NCBI GenBank assembly: GCA_023412715.1
Contig: JAEZCC010000033.1
Span: 1 to 18,774, forward strand
Reading direction: 5' to 3'
DNA: 18,774 bases
Source: Bacillota bacterium
Lineage (GTDB): Bacteria; Bacillota; Clostridia; Oscillospirales; Acutalibacteraceae
A model generated the notes under the pieces. It saw only the letters and a program-made list of their open reading frames with translations. It was not told the origin of the DNA and ran no database searches. A program made the position numbers and the translations under genes. Of the stretch, positions 1 through 6,572 are shown piece after piece. Numbering within the stretch: position 1 is the first letter of the stretch; every line of letters begins with the position of its first letter.

Positions 1-36
1 GTTGAGTTGGGCGATTCGCTAAAAATTCAAAAAAAG

Positions 37-70
37 AGACCGCCGCCCGGTCTAACCGGGCGGCGTTCTT
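37..70 (-). terminator. Rho-independent terminator of the superoxide reductase gene
   Basis: A perfect 10-bp GC stem lies at 41-50 and 56-65 with a five-base TCTAA loop. Read on the minus strand it is followed by a long T-rich tract (complement of 22-38), which fits termination of the minus-strand gene whose stop codon is at 104-106. On the plus strand a shorter TTCTTTT follows, so it may act in both directions on an unseen gene to the left. Confidence 0.85.
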
Positions 71-103
71 TTGCATCAATTTCACACGAGAGGGATGGAG
101 CTG

Positions 104-478
104 TTAAAATTCTGCTTTCCAGAGGCCGTGCAGGTTGCAGTATTCGTAGACGGTGCCGTGTTCGGCGCCGCAGAAGACCGCCTTCGGCTCTTCGCCGGGT
201 TTCAGGTAAGCGAAACGGAGCCTGCCTTCCGTTTCCAGAGCGATCCACTGGATGTAATGCTCCGGGGTCATGGGGTGCGCCACGGAGCCGACCTTTACGA
301 CAATCTTGCCGTCTTCTTTCGTCACGACCGGTACGTGTTTTTCTTGCGCCGCGTCGGTGGAGTTTGCCGTGAGTTTGGTCATTTCCTGCCCGCAGCAGGA
401 AAGAGTGCCGCCGCCCTTCCGAATCAGTGCGACAATGTTCCCGCACCGTTCACAACGATAAAAAGCCAGATCTGACAT
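104..478 (-). CDS. dfx: Desulfoferrodoxin-type superoxide reductase
   Basis: The 124-residue product reduces superoxide to hydrogen peroxide in the cytoplasm without releasing oxygen, a typical defence in strict anaerobes. Residues 1-36 form a desulforedoxin domain with Cys9, Cys12 and the adjacent pair Cys28-Cys29, which bind the rubredoxin-like iron (centre I). The catalytic centre II ligands are all visible: the E46-K47-H48 motif, His68, His74, Cys114 and His117. Length and ligand spacing match two-iron desulfoferrodoxins. The ATG start is preceded by AAGGAGT at good spacing. It lies 87 bp downstream of a nitroreductase gene on the same strand, with a short hairpin between, so partial co-transcription is possible. 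The electron donor (rubredoxin or similar) is not in the window. Confidence 0.97.
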   Translation of the reverse strand: MSDLAFYRCERCGNIVALIRKGGGTLSCCGQEMTKLTANSTDAAQEKHVPVVTKEDGKIVVKVGSVAHPMTPEHYIQWIALETEGRLRFAYLKPGEEPKAVFCGAEHGTVYEYCNLHGLWKAEF

Positions 479-540
479 TTTGTACTCCTTCTTTCTCCAA
501 ATTGTTTTTATTTTCAGCCTGATGAGCAGGTAGCTTGCTT

Positions 541-563
541 ATAAAACGCGGCGTCCCGCCGCG
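541..563 (-). terminator. Small GC hairpin after the nitroreductase gene
   Basis: A 7-bp stem at 547-553 and 557-563 with a 3-base loop sits directly beyond the nitroreductase stop codon. On the minus strand it is followed by only four T residues, so it is a weak or attenuating terminator. It could let some transcription continue into the superoxide reductase gene. Confidence 0.5.
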
Positions 564-565
564 GT

Positions 566-1165
566 TCACTGGTAGATCTTCACGCGGTCCGAGATGGGGA
601 GGAATGTCTTGGCGTCCGGCGCGGCCAGCGGCTTGCCGAACGGCATTTGGCCGAGCAGCTTCCAGGTCTTCGGAACGTTCCAGGCTTTTTCGACCTTTTC
701 GTCGATCAGGGGGTTGTAGTGCTGAAGGCTGGCCCCGAATCCGGCCGCCTCGAGAGCGACCCACACGAGGTACTGCAGCATCCCCGAAGACTGGAGCGAC
801 CAGACCGGGAAATTGTCGCCGTACAGCGGGAACTGATTCTGCAGGCCCTGCACCGTGGGCTGGTCTTCAAAGAACAGAACGGTCCCGTACCCGCCGCGGA
901 ACGCTTTCATTTTCTGCTCCGTCGACGCGAAATTTTCCGCCGGAACAATGGAGCGCAGCGTTTCGGTCGTCAGGTCCCAGAGCCTGTCGTGTTCTTTGCC
1001 GAGCAGAACGACGGCCCGGCTTCCCTGCGAGTTGAAAGCGCTCGGCGCCTGCTTCACGGCGTTTTCTACCAGCTTTATGATTTCTTCATTGGAAAGAACG
1101 GGTTCTTTTCCAATTGCGTAAAAACTTCTGCGGCCGTTCACGGCCTCCCAAAAATCTTTTTGCAA
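566..1165 (-). CDS. Nitroreductase-family oxidoreductase (CinD/Frm2-like)
   Basis: The product has 199 residues and belongs to the flavin-dependent nitroreductase fold. It most resembles the compact Frm2/CinD branch, whose members reduce quinones or nitro compounds with NAD(P)H and FMN. Visible hallmarks are the N-terminal RRSFYAI segment (residues 12-18), the APSAFNSQG stretch near residues 40-48 that contacts FMN, a central region ending in QSSGMLQYLVWVALEAAG, and GFGASLQHYNP near 143-153. The start is TTG at 1163-1165, preceded by GGAAGGCGG with about 8 bases of spacing; no ATG in frame fits better. It precedes the superoxide reductase on the same strand, suggesting a redox-stress pair. 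The real substrate cannot be told from sequence. In Lactococcus, CinD is copper-induced; no copper-box motif was recognised here. Confidence 0.9.
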   Translation of the reverse strand: MQKDFWEAVNGRRSFYAIGKEPVLSNEEIIKLVENAVKQAPSAFNSQGSRAVVLLGKEHDRLWDLTTETLRSIVPAENFASTEQKMKAFRGGYGTVLFFEDQPTVQGLQNQFPLYGDNFPVWSLQSSGMLQYLVWVALEAAGFGASLQHYNPLIDEKVEKAWNVPKTWKLLGQMPFGKPLAAPDAKTFLPISDRVKIYQ

Positions 1166-1217
1166 GATGTCTGCCGCCTTCCAGAAATGATACGAATGAT
1201 ACGGTATTCCCTTTCAA

Positions 1218-1246
1218 CGGCCGGAAGGCTTCTGCCGCACCGGCCG
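1218..1246. other. GC-rich hairpin in the nitroreductase leader
   Basis: An inverted repeat pairs CGGCCGG at 1218-1224 with CCGGCCG at 1240-1246. It lies about 50 bp upstream of the nitroreductase start and would be part of its 5' leader on the minus strand. A T-rich stretch follows only on the plus strand, where no gene ends nearby, so its role is unclear. Confidence 0.4.
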
Positions 1247-1264
1247 GCTTCTTTTTCCTTTTCC

Positions 1265-1270
1265 AGTATA
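1265..1270 (-). promoter_or_regulatory. Possible -10 element for the nitroreductase gene
   Basis: On the minus strand TATACT lies about 100 bp upstream of the TTG start. No good -35 hexamer is seen at 16-18 bp spacing, so this is tentative. Confidence 0.25.
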
Positions 1271-1338
1271 TCGCATCGGCCTTTGAAAATCCAGCATAAA
1301 AAAGCAGATATTTTCGCCCGAAAAATTAGCTTTTTTAT

Positions 1339-1376
1339 GCAATATTAATAATAATAATTATTATTGATATTATTGC
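1339..1376. promoter_or_regulatory. 38-bp AT-rich imperfect palindrome, candidate operator
   Basis: Bases 1339-1357 and 1358-1376 are inverted copies that match at 16 of 19 positions and begin and end in GC. It lies between the end of the c-di-GMP gene and the nitroreductase start, upstream of the latter. Length and symmetry suggest an operator for a dimeric or paired regulator, or a cruciform. It is not a good match to the PerR or Fur box as recalled. Confidence 0.45.
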
Positions 1377-1386
1377 AAAACGAATG

Positions 1387-1420
1387 CCGCAGCGCTTTCC
1401 GTACGCATGGAACGCTGCGG
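1387..1420 (-). terminator. Probable terminator of the EAL-GGDEF gene
   Basis: CCGCAGCG at 1387-1394 pairs with CGCTGCGG at 1413-1420, continued by TTCC/GGAA after a two-base bulge, with an eight-base loop. On the minus strand it comes about 20 bases after the stop codon of the c-di-GMP gene and is followed by CATTCGTTTTG. The T tract is short and slightly offset. Confidence 0.6.
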
Positions 1421-1442
1421 AGAGGGAGCTTTTCAGACACGT

Positions 1443-3293
1443 TCACATCCATTGCACCAGGGTCTGCCGGGGGGCGTCGGCCTCGGCGGCCTTCTCCCCG
1501 CCCGCCGGCCGGGCGCAGGGCTGATGTTCCGTTTCTTCCAGCCACAGGCAGCTGTCTCCTCTGATCTGCTTGCTTTTCTTTTTCAGCTTGGCGAGCTCTT
1601 CCGTAAGCTCCACCATATTCCGAAACCGGCGGCAGCCGTTCAGCACCCCCGCGACGGAAAGAGAGACGAAAGGGAATTCCTCCGGCTCTCCGCGGCGGTT
1701 TTCCGCTGTAATGTAGCCGCGCTCCAGGTCTTCGCCGCGGTAGAACTGCAGCTTTCCCTGGCCGAATTCCGCAATGACGGATTTGCAGAACGAAACCGGG
1801 TCCCCGCGCTGCAGGACCGCGACGAAATCGTCACCGCCGACGTGACCGACGAACTGCTCCGGCGGCAGGTGGGCCGTCAGGGAGCTGGCGAGCAGCCTGA
1901 TAATCTTGTCGCCGTTTTCAAACCCGTAAACGTCGTTGTAGGCTTTGAAATTGTCGATGTCAAAATACATGATGCTGTACGCCTCGCCGCTCGAGATGCA
2001 GCGGCTGATCTGCTGGTCGATGATGACGTTGCCGGGCAGCCCCGTCAGCGGGCTCTGGAATTTTGCGTTCGCCACCTCGACCTCCGTTGTTTTCTGCAGC
2101 AGGTCCTTGACCGTGACGGTCCCGAGGTAACGGCCGTTTTTCACCACGACGATGAAGTCGTACAGCTTGTCCGGCGGGCGCGACATGGCGGCGGTCGAGA
2201 CGGCGTCTATCGGGGTGCGGCAGTCCACCATCAGGAACTGCTGGTCCATGAGCGAAGAGATGGTACGGTGCTGGTTCAGGCTGAACCCGTACCTGCCGCT
2301 GAGCTGAAGCAGAAGGTTGGCCTTGGTTATGATCCCGAGGACGTTCCCGTCCACCACGACGCACAGGCCGTACGTGTTCGGGCTTCCCTTCATCTTTTCG
2401 AATACTTTTTCCACATTCATGCCGGGGGGAATGGTCTCGGTTTTCGTGCAGATATTCTGGATATAGATGTTGCTGACAAGGTTGCCGACCATATGGTTTT
2501 TTCTGCGGTTCTGCTCGACGATAAAGTCCCTGACGTCTCTGTCGATATCGCCGATGTCGTCTTCCGGGCGCTTCAGAAAATACCCCTGCGCGTACTGCAC
2601 GCCGAGGTCGATCAGTGTGGAAAGCTCCTCCCGCGTCTCCACGCCCTCCGCAATCAGGCGGATGTTCGCCGTTTTTGAAAGCTCCGCCATGCTTTTTACC
2701 AGCGCGTATTTCGTGCTGTCGTTGTTGATGCCGTGGATCAGGTTGTTGTCCAGCTTGATGTAGTGCGGGTGGATGTCGCTGATGAGGTTCAGGCCGGAAA
2801 ATCCGGCCCCGACGTCGTCGATTGCAATGCGGTAGTGCTGATGCTTGTAATGCGCGACGGTGCCCTGAAAGCCTTTGATGTCGGAGATTGCGTGCCGCTC
2901 CGTGATCTCGAAGATGATATTTTCCGGCTCGATGCCGTACTGGGTCAGGTATTCCTTGGTGAAGCCGTTGCGGAATTTTTCGTCGTGCATGACGTTCGGG
3001 TTGACGTTCAGGAAGATTTTTTTTGTCTTGTGGGCGCGTTTCACAAGGAATGCCGTCTGCAGCGCGGTCGTCCGGCACAGCAGCTCAAGGTCCCAGATGC
3101 GGTCCTGCTGCCCGGCGATGCGGAAGAGCTGCTCGGGGCCTTCGATCGACGTCTTGCAGGTGATGCGGCTCAGGGCCTCGTGGCCCAGCACGTTTCCGTC
3201 GCGGAGCGAAACGACGGGCTGAAAAACGGTGCGTATCTGTTTTTCTCTGATGATTTTATCTAATTCTTCTCTTTTTTTCTCATCCATTGCCAC
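1443..3293 (-). CDS. EAL-CBS-GGDEF cyclic-di-GMP signalling protein
   Basis: The 616-residue product has an N-terminal EAL domain (about residues 10-250), a CBS pair (about 265-400) and a C-terminal GGDEF domain (about 405-570), with a polar tail. The EAL part keeps the EAL motif (39-41), FEITER, IDDVGAG, IKLD, AEGVET and QGYF signatures, so c-di-GMP phosphodiesterase activity is likely. The GGDEF part has GGDDF at 486-490 and an intact FDIDNFKAYND metal/substrate segment, but lacks the RxxD inhibitory site (PEQ in its place). CBS domains usually sense adenine nucleotides. No membrane segment is seen, so it is cytosolic. GTG at 3291-3293 is preferred because GAGAGGAG lies 5 bases upstream; ATG two codons later is the alternative. 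Which activity dominates is not decidable from sequence. Confidence 0.93.
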   Translation of the reverse strand: MAMDEKKREELDKIIREKQIRTVFQPVVSLRDGNVLGHEALSRITCKTSIEGPEQLFRIAGQQDRIWDLELLCRTTALQTAFLVKRAHKTKKIFLNVNPNVMHDEKFRNGFTKEYLTQYGIEPENIIFEITERHAISDIKGFQGTVAHYKHQHYRIAIDDVGAGFSGLNLISDIHPHYIKLDNNLIHGINNDSTKYALVKSMAELSKTANIRLIAEGVETREELSTLIDLGVQYAQGYFLKRPEDDIGDIDRDVRDFIVEQNRRKNHMVGNLVSNIYIQNICTKTETIPPGMNVEKVFEKMKGSPNTYGLCVVVDGNVLGIITKANLLLQLSGRYGFSLNQHRTISSLMDQQFLMVDCRTPIDAVSTAAMSRPPDKLYDFIVVVKNGRYLGTVTVKDLLQKTTEVEVANAKFQSPLTGLPGNVIIDQQISRCISSGEAYSIMYFDIDNFKAYNDVYGFENGDKIIRLLASSLTAHLPPEQFVGHVGGDDFVAVLQRGDPVSFCKSVIAEFGQGKLQFYRGEDLERGYITAENRRGEPEEFPFVSLSVAGVLNGCRRFRNMVELTEELAKLKKKSKQIRGDSCLWLEETEHQPCARPAGGEKAAEADAPRQTLVQWM

Positions 3294-3450
3294 GATTTCT
3301 CCTCTCGGGGTGCCTCCCGGTTTCCACAGCAAAATTATAAGGGCAGCGGCCTCAGCTCCCGTTAAATTCCGGTTAATTCGAACTTAAATTTCCAGATTCC
3401 GGCAGTTTTCGCGGGACTTATTTCTCCCCGGAAATCCTGCTGCGGACTGA

Positions 3451-3476
3451 AGAAAAAAGAGGCCGGCTGGACCGGC
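3451..3476 (-). terminator. Rho-independent terminator of the superoxide dismutase gene
   Basis: On the minus strand a GCCGG/CCGGC stem (3462-3466 with 3472-3476, five-base loop) is followed at once by CTCTTTTTTCT, a classical U tract. It comes after the larger hairpin at 3478-3518. Confidence 0.8.
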
Positions 3477-3477
3477 G

Positions 3478-3518
3478 AAAGGGGGCTTCTCCCGCGCCAT
3501 GCGGAAGAAGCCCCCTTT
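3478..3518. terminator. Large hairpin downstream of sodA
   Basis: A perfect 13-bp stem (3478-3490 with 3506-3518) is capped by an inner CCGC/GCGG stem. It is one of three consecutive hairpins between the dismutase stop and the c-di-GMP gene; the third is CCGGC-TGT-GCCGG at 3528-3540. It lacks its own T run on the minus strand, so it may stabilise the 3' end or back up the terminator next to it. Confidence 0.65.
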
Positions 3519-3551
3519 GCGGGATCCCCCGGCTGTGCCGGCGGACGGCCG

Positions 3552-4235
3552 TCATTCCCGCCTGACCGACGTGCGGGAAAAACAGGCGAGGTAATTTTTT
3601 TCCGCAACGGCGAAATTCAGGATGTGGAAAAAAGCGTCGATGTAGTCGGCCCTGCGGTTTTCATACTGCAAATAGTAGGCGTGCTCCCATACGTCGAGCG
3701 GGATGATGGGGCACAGGTCGCACGAGAGGGGGGTATCCTGGTTCGGCGTGTTGATGATCCTCAGCCTTCCTCTCCGGTCCGCGGTGAGCCATCCCCAGCC
3801 GGAACCGAACTGCGAAAGGGAGCATTCCTTCAGCTTGGCGAAGAACTCCTCTTCCGAGCCGAAGGCGGAAATCACGGCCTCGTAAAGCCTGCTTCCGACG
3901 GACTGGTTTTCCGCGGTCGGCGCGATGATGTCGAAATACATGGCGTGGTTGAACACGCCGCCGGCGTTCTGCCAGACCGCCGCCTGAATCTGAAAGGGAA
4001 GGCGGCAGTTGTCGCGTATCAGGCGTTCGAGCGTCCAGCTGTGGTAAGCGGGGTAATCCTCCAGCGCGCGGTTCAGCCCGTCGACGTAGTTCTTGAAGTG
4101 CCTGTCGTGGTGCAGCTGCAGGATCCGGGCGTACAGATACGGCTCCAGCGCGTCGTAGGCGTAGGGGAGCGCAGGCAGTTCGAACGGATAATGATTGTTC
4201 ATGGCAATCTGCCTTTCGTTGTGTTTTTGTTCCAT
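3552..4235 (-). CDS. sodA: Superoxide dismutase, Fe/Mn family, Mn-type signature
   Basis: The 227-residue protein dismutates superoxide to oxygen and hydrogen peroxide in the cytosol. The four metal ligands are His42, His97, Asp181 and His185, set in LHHDRHFKNY, FNHAMYF and DVWEHAYY. His46 and Tyr50 correspond to the conserved active-site His30/Tyr34 of E. coli MnSOD. AGG before the second histidine and Gln in TPNQDTPL (residue 166) are features of Mn-type rather than Fe-type enzymes, so Mn or cambialistic use is inferred. The first ATG has GGAAGGGGG seven bases upstream. A second ATG at 4200-4202 would give a length closer to typical enzymes but has a weaker ribosome site. It is divergent from the CAP-protein gene. 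Carrying it together with a superoxide reductase is notable in an anaerobe. Confidence 0.95.
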   Translation of the reverse strand: MEQKHNERQIAMNNHYPFELPALPYAYDALEPYLYARILQLHHDRHFKNYVDGLNRALEDYPAYHSWTLERLIRDNCRLPFQIQAAVWQNAGGVFNHAMYFDIIAPTAENQSVGSRLYEAVISAFGSEEEFFAKLKECSLSQFGSGWGWLTADRRGRLRIINTPNQDTPLSCDLCPIIPLDVWEHAYYLQYENRRADYIDAFFHILNFAVAEKNYLACFSRTSVRRE

Positions 4236-4305
4236 TTATATTCCCCCTTCCGGCGGATTAGTCCGCGGGACATTCCGTGCCCGCCGGGATGGAAGAAATT
4301 GTGCG

Positions 4306-4334
4306 TTGAACTCGATATCTGCCGGTGTTACAAT
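4306..4334 (+). promoter_or_regulatory. Sigma-A-type promoter of the CAP-protein gene
   Basis: TTGAAC (4306-4311) and TACAAT (4329-4334) are separated by 17 bp. Predicted transcription starts near 4341, giving a leader of about 88 bases that contains both TTACA-N4-TGTAA palindromes. Confidence 0.65.
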
Positions 4335-4355
4335 GAAGTCACGCAAAAGTTACAA
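4327..4355 (-). promoter_or_regulatory. Possible sodA promoter
   Basis: On the minus strand TTGTAA (complement of 4350-4355) and TGTAAC (complement of 4327-4332) are 17 bp apart, each matching consensus at about four of six positions. The -35 lies inside the first palindrome, so a protein bound there would block this promoter. Confidence 0.35.
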
Positions 4356-4394
4356 AAATGTAATAATTTACAGGAATGAATTACATATTTGTAA
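4350..4394. promoter_or_regulatory. Paired TTACA-N4-TGTAA palindromes, candidate operators
   Basis: Two identical inverted repeats, TTACA-AAAA-TGTAA at 4350-4363 and TTACA-TATT-TGTAA at 4381-4394, are centred 31 bp apart, close to three helical turns. Extra TTACA half-sites occur at 4328 and 4368. They lie in the divergent region between sodA and the CAP gene. The motif resembles BlaI/CopY-type TACA/TGTA boxes but has a longer spacer, so the regulator is not identified. Confidence 0.6.
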
Positions 4395-4428
4395 CGAAAT
4401 AAATCTTTTGGACATAAGGAGATTGCCT

Positions 4429-5499
4429 ATGAAAAGCAAAGTCATCGCGCTTGTCACCACACTGCTTGTCTGCGGAAGCGTCGGGGCTTATGCGGCGGGC
4501 GGCAATACGTATTTTTCCGGTCAGCCGGCTCAGGCTGTGCGTTCCGCCGTGTCGTCGAAATCCTGTCCGACTTCCATTTCAAACGCCCTTAACCAGGTGC
4601 TGGCTTCGAAGGAGTCAAGCTCCTGCCCGACTTCCGGCAGCGTGAACGCTTCGGCAGTACAGGCAGCCGTTCAGGCTGCGAAAAACAAGTCCGCCTGCCC
4701 GTCTTCCTCCAGCGCGGTCCAGCCGTCCGCTTCCTCGGCGGTGTCGCCGGCGTCGTCTGCAGCGAGCAGCGCGAAGAGCGGCACGTCTTCTTCCTGCAAG
4801 ACCAACGGATGCTCGACGAAAGCGTATTGCCAGGCTAATTTCTGCACGAACGGGACAAACTGCACCAACGGCAGCTGCACCGTCAATTCCAACTGCGCCG
4901 GCAACGTCTATACCTATGTCGTTTCCCCGTCCGGCGGCTCTTACAGCGACTGGATCAACAGCATCCTGAACAGCCTCTGCAAGAATTCCTCCGGCTCGAA
5001 CGCATCGGCCGGGACGACCTCCTCCAAGGTCACATCTTCCGCTCCCAAGCCCGCGTCCTCCGCTCCGGCAGCTTCTTCGAAGCCGGCGTCTTCCTCGCCC
5101 GCTTCGGGCTCCGGCTATTCCGCCTTCCAGAATGAAGTCGTCAGCCTGGTCAATCAGGAACGCACTTCCCGCGGGCTCGGCGCCCTTTCCGTCGATTCCG
5201 CTCTGACCAAGACGGCAACCCTCAAATCCCAGGATATGGCCAAAAACAATTATTTCAACCACACGTCGCCTACCTACGGCTCGCCGTTCGATATGATGAA
5301 GCAGTTCGGCATTACCTACCGCACCGCGGGCGAAAATATCGCCATGGGCCAGACAAGCCCGGCGCAGGTCATGAACGGGTGGATGAATTCGGAAGGCCAC
5401 AGGGCCAACATCCTCAACTCTTCCTTTACGAAGATCGGCGTAGGCGTCGCGCAGAACGCGAACGGCTACTATTACTGGACGCAGCAGTTCATCGGGTAA
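4429..5499 (+). CDS. Secreted Cys-rich CAP/SCP-domain protein (YkwD-like)
   Basis: The product has 356 residues. Residues 1-22 form a Sec signal peptide with likely cleavage after AYA. Residues 23-120 are Ser/Ala-rich with three CP[TS]S motifs (Cys46, 66, 90). Residues 123-156 hold seven cysteines at alternating spacings of 5 and 6, then Cys184. Residues 190-229 are a Ser/Ala/Pro linker, and 232-356 are a CAP domain with FNHTSP, GENIA and SEGHRANIL, including the usual His/Glu cavity residues. Bacterial CAP proteins are extracellular; their biochemical role is mostly unknown. ATG 4429 is chosen because AAGGAG lies seven bases upstream and the signal peptide begins there. A good promoter lies upstream and a strong terminator downstream, so it is monocistronic. 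The cysteine-rich part is the unusual feature. Confidence 0.92.
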   Translation: MKSKVIALVTTLLVCGSVGAYAAGGNTYFSGQPAQAVRSAVSSKSCPTSISNALNQVLASKESSSCPTSGSVNASAVQAAVQAAKNKSACPSSSSAVQPSASSAVSPASSAASSAKSGTSSSCKTNGCSTKAYCQANFCTNGTNCTNGSCTVNSNCAGNVYTYVVSPSGGSYSDWINSILNSLCKNSSGSNASAGTTSSKVTSSAPKPASSAPAASSKPASSSPASGSGYSAFQNEVVSLVNQERTSRGLGALSVDSALTKTATLKSQDMAKNNYFNHTSPTYGSPFDMMKQFGITYRTAGENIAMGQTSPAQVMNGWMNSEGHRANILNSSFTKIGVGVAQNANGYYYWTQQFIG

Positions 5500-5521
5500 C
5501 AGAATTTCCACAGGCGCAGTC

Positions 5522-5563
5522 AGCCGCAGGGAACCGCCATTCGGCGGGGTCCTGCGGCTTTTT
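5522..5563 (+). terminator. Rho-independent terminator of the CAP-protein gene
   Basis: A 9-bp stem AGCCGCAGG/CCTGCGGCT (5522-5530 and 5551-5559) encloses an inner CCGCC-ATTC-GGCGG hairpin and ends in a run of five T. Confidence 0.92.
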
Positions 5564-5649
5564 CTGCGTCCGCCGGCGCGCGCAGGGCCTTCGAGGACTC
5601 CGGGCCCGGTCCTTTGCGGAGGGGGGGTGCCCCTTGAATTTTTTTTGCA

Positions 5650-5678
5650 TTGGAATATCATAGAAAATATGGTACAAT
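5650..5678 (+). promoter_or_regulatory. Sigma-A promoter of the sirtuin gene
   Basis: TTGGAA (5650-5655) and TACAAT (5673-5678) are exactly 17 bp apart, 26 bp before the start codon. Confidence 0.75.
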
Positions 5679-5703
5679 CAGAAAGCGGAATGAGGTGGTA
5701 GCC

Positions 5704-6441
5704 ATGACGGAACTGGAACGTCTTCAGCAGATGGTCGACGAAAGCAGACGAATCGTGTTTTTCGGCGGAGCGGGGGTCTCCACGGAGAGCGGGATCCCGG
5801 ACTTTCGAAGCGAGGACGGTCTTTACCGGCAGAAATACAAATATCCGCCGGAAGAGATTTTAAGCCACACTTTCTTTCAGACGCACTGCGACGAGTTTTT
5901 TGATTTTTACCGCAATAAGATGCTCTTTCTGCAGGCGGAGCCGAACGCGGCTCACAAAAAGCTGGCGGAGCTGGAACGCGCCGGCAGGCTGTCTGCCGTC
6001 GTCACACAGAACATAGACGGCCTGCACCAGAAGGCCGGGAGCAAAAACGTCTACGAGCTGCACGGGTCGGTCCTGCGGAATTACTGCCAGCGGTGCCATA
6101 AGTCTTTTACCGCCCAGTATATGCGCGACAGCGCCGGCATCCCCCGCTGCGGCTGCGGCGGCGTCATCAAGCCGGACGTGGTGCTGTACGAGGAGTCCCT
6201 GGACGCGGACGTGCTTACCGGCGCGCTGCAGGCGATTTCGGAGGCGGACATGCTCATTGTGGGCGGCACCTCGCTTTCCGTTTATCCCGCGGCGGGGCTG
6301 GTCGATTATTACCGCGGCAGCCGGCTCGTGCTGATCAATAAATCGGCGACGCAGCTCGACTCGAGAGCGGATCTTGCCATCTGCGGAAGCATCGGGCAGA
6401 TCCTTCAGCAGATAGCGGTCAGGCCGTCGGCAGGCGCGTGA
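5704..6441 (+). CDS. cobB: NAD-dependent protein deacylase, sirtuin (Sir2/CobB)
   Basis: The 245-residue cytosolic enzyme removes acetyl (or other acyl) groups from lysines using NAD, giving nicotinamide and O-acetyl-ADP-ribose. The Rossmann NAD motif GAGVSTESGIPDFRS is at residues 22-36, TQNIDGLH at 101-108, and the catalytic His120 in ELHGS. The structural zinc ligands are Cys128, Cys131, Cys149 and Cys151. GTSLSVYPAA (188-197) closes the cofactor site. All key residues are present, so it should be active. ATG 5704 is chosen since GAGGTGG lies five bases upstream and the protein then begins at the usual place for the family. Its own promoter is 26 bp upstream. Neighbours give no clear target; acetyl-CoA synthetase is a common one elsewhere. 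Confidence 0.97.
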   Translation: MTELERLQQMVDESRRIVFFGGAGVSTESGIPDFRSEDGLYRQKYKYPPEEILSHTFFQTHCDEFFDFYRNKMLFLQAEPNAAHKKLAELERAGRLSAVVTQNIDGLHQKAGSKNVYELHGSVLRNYCQRCHKSFTAQYMRDSAGIPRCGCGGVIKPDVVLYEESLDADVLTGALQAISEADMLIVGGTSLSVYPAAGLVDYYRGSRLVLINKSATQLDSRADLAICGSIGQILQQIAVRPSAGA

Positions 6442-6572
6442 GCGCCGTCCGGGGCAGGGCCTTGTTGCTTTAAAAACCGCGCGTTTGGAAATGCGTTCAG
6501 GAAGCGGAAAATCCTTCCGCCCATCGCAGCTTTCACGGGACCGCGCGGGGAACTATCAGGAGGGGAAATAGA

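Noticed and set aside
1351..1365. PerR or Fur box within the 38-bp palindrome
   Set aside because: The AT-rich symmetry is similar, but neither consensus as recalled aligns without several mismatches.
1407..2678. Long plus-strand open frame opposite the EAL-GGDEF gene
   Set aside because: It lies antisense to a well-supported gene, has no recognisable domain, and is explained by GC-rich codon structure.
4429..4880. The CAP protein's N-terminal part as a ranthipeptide (SCIFF) precursor
   Set aside because: The cysteine spacing is reminiscent, but the protein has a Sec signal peptide and a CAP domain, and no radical SAM maturase is in the window; kept only as an analogy.
4615..5661. 348-codon minus-strand open frame across the CAP gene
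   Set aside because: Gly/Arg/Ala-rich translation antisense to the Ser/Ala-rich secreted protein; no ribosome site or family resemblance.
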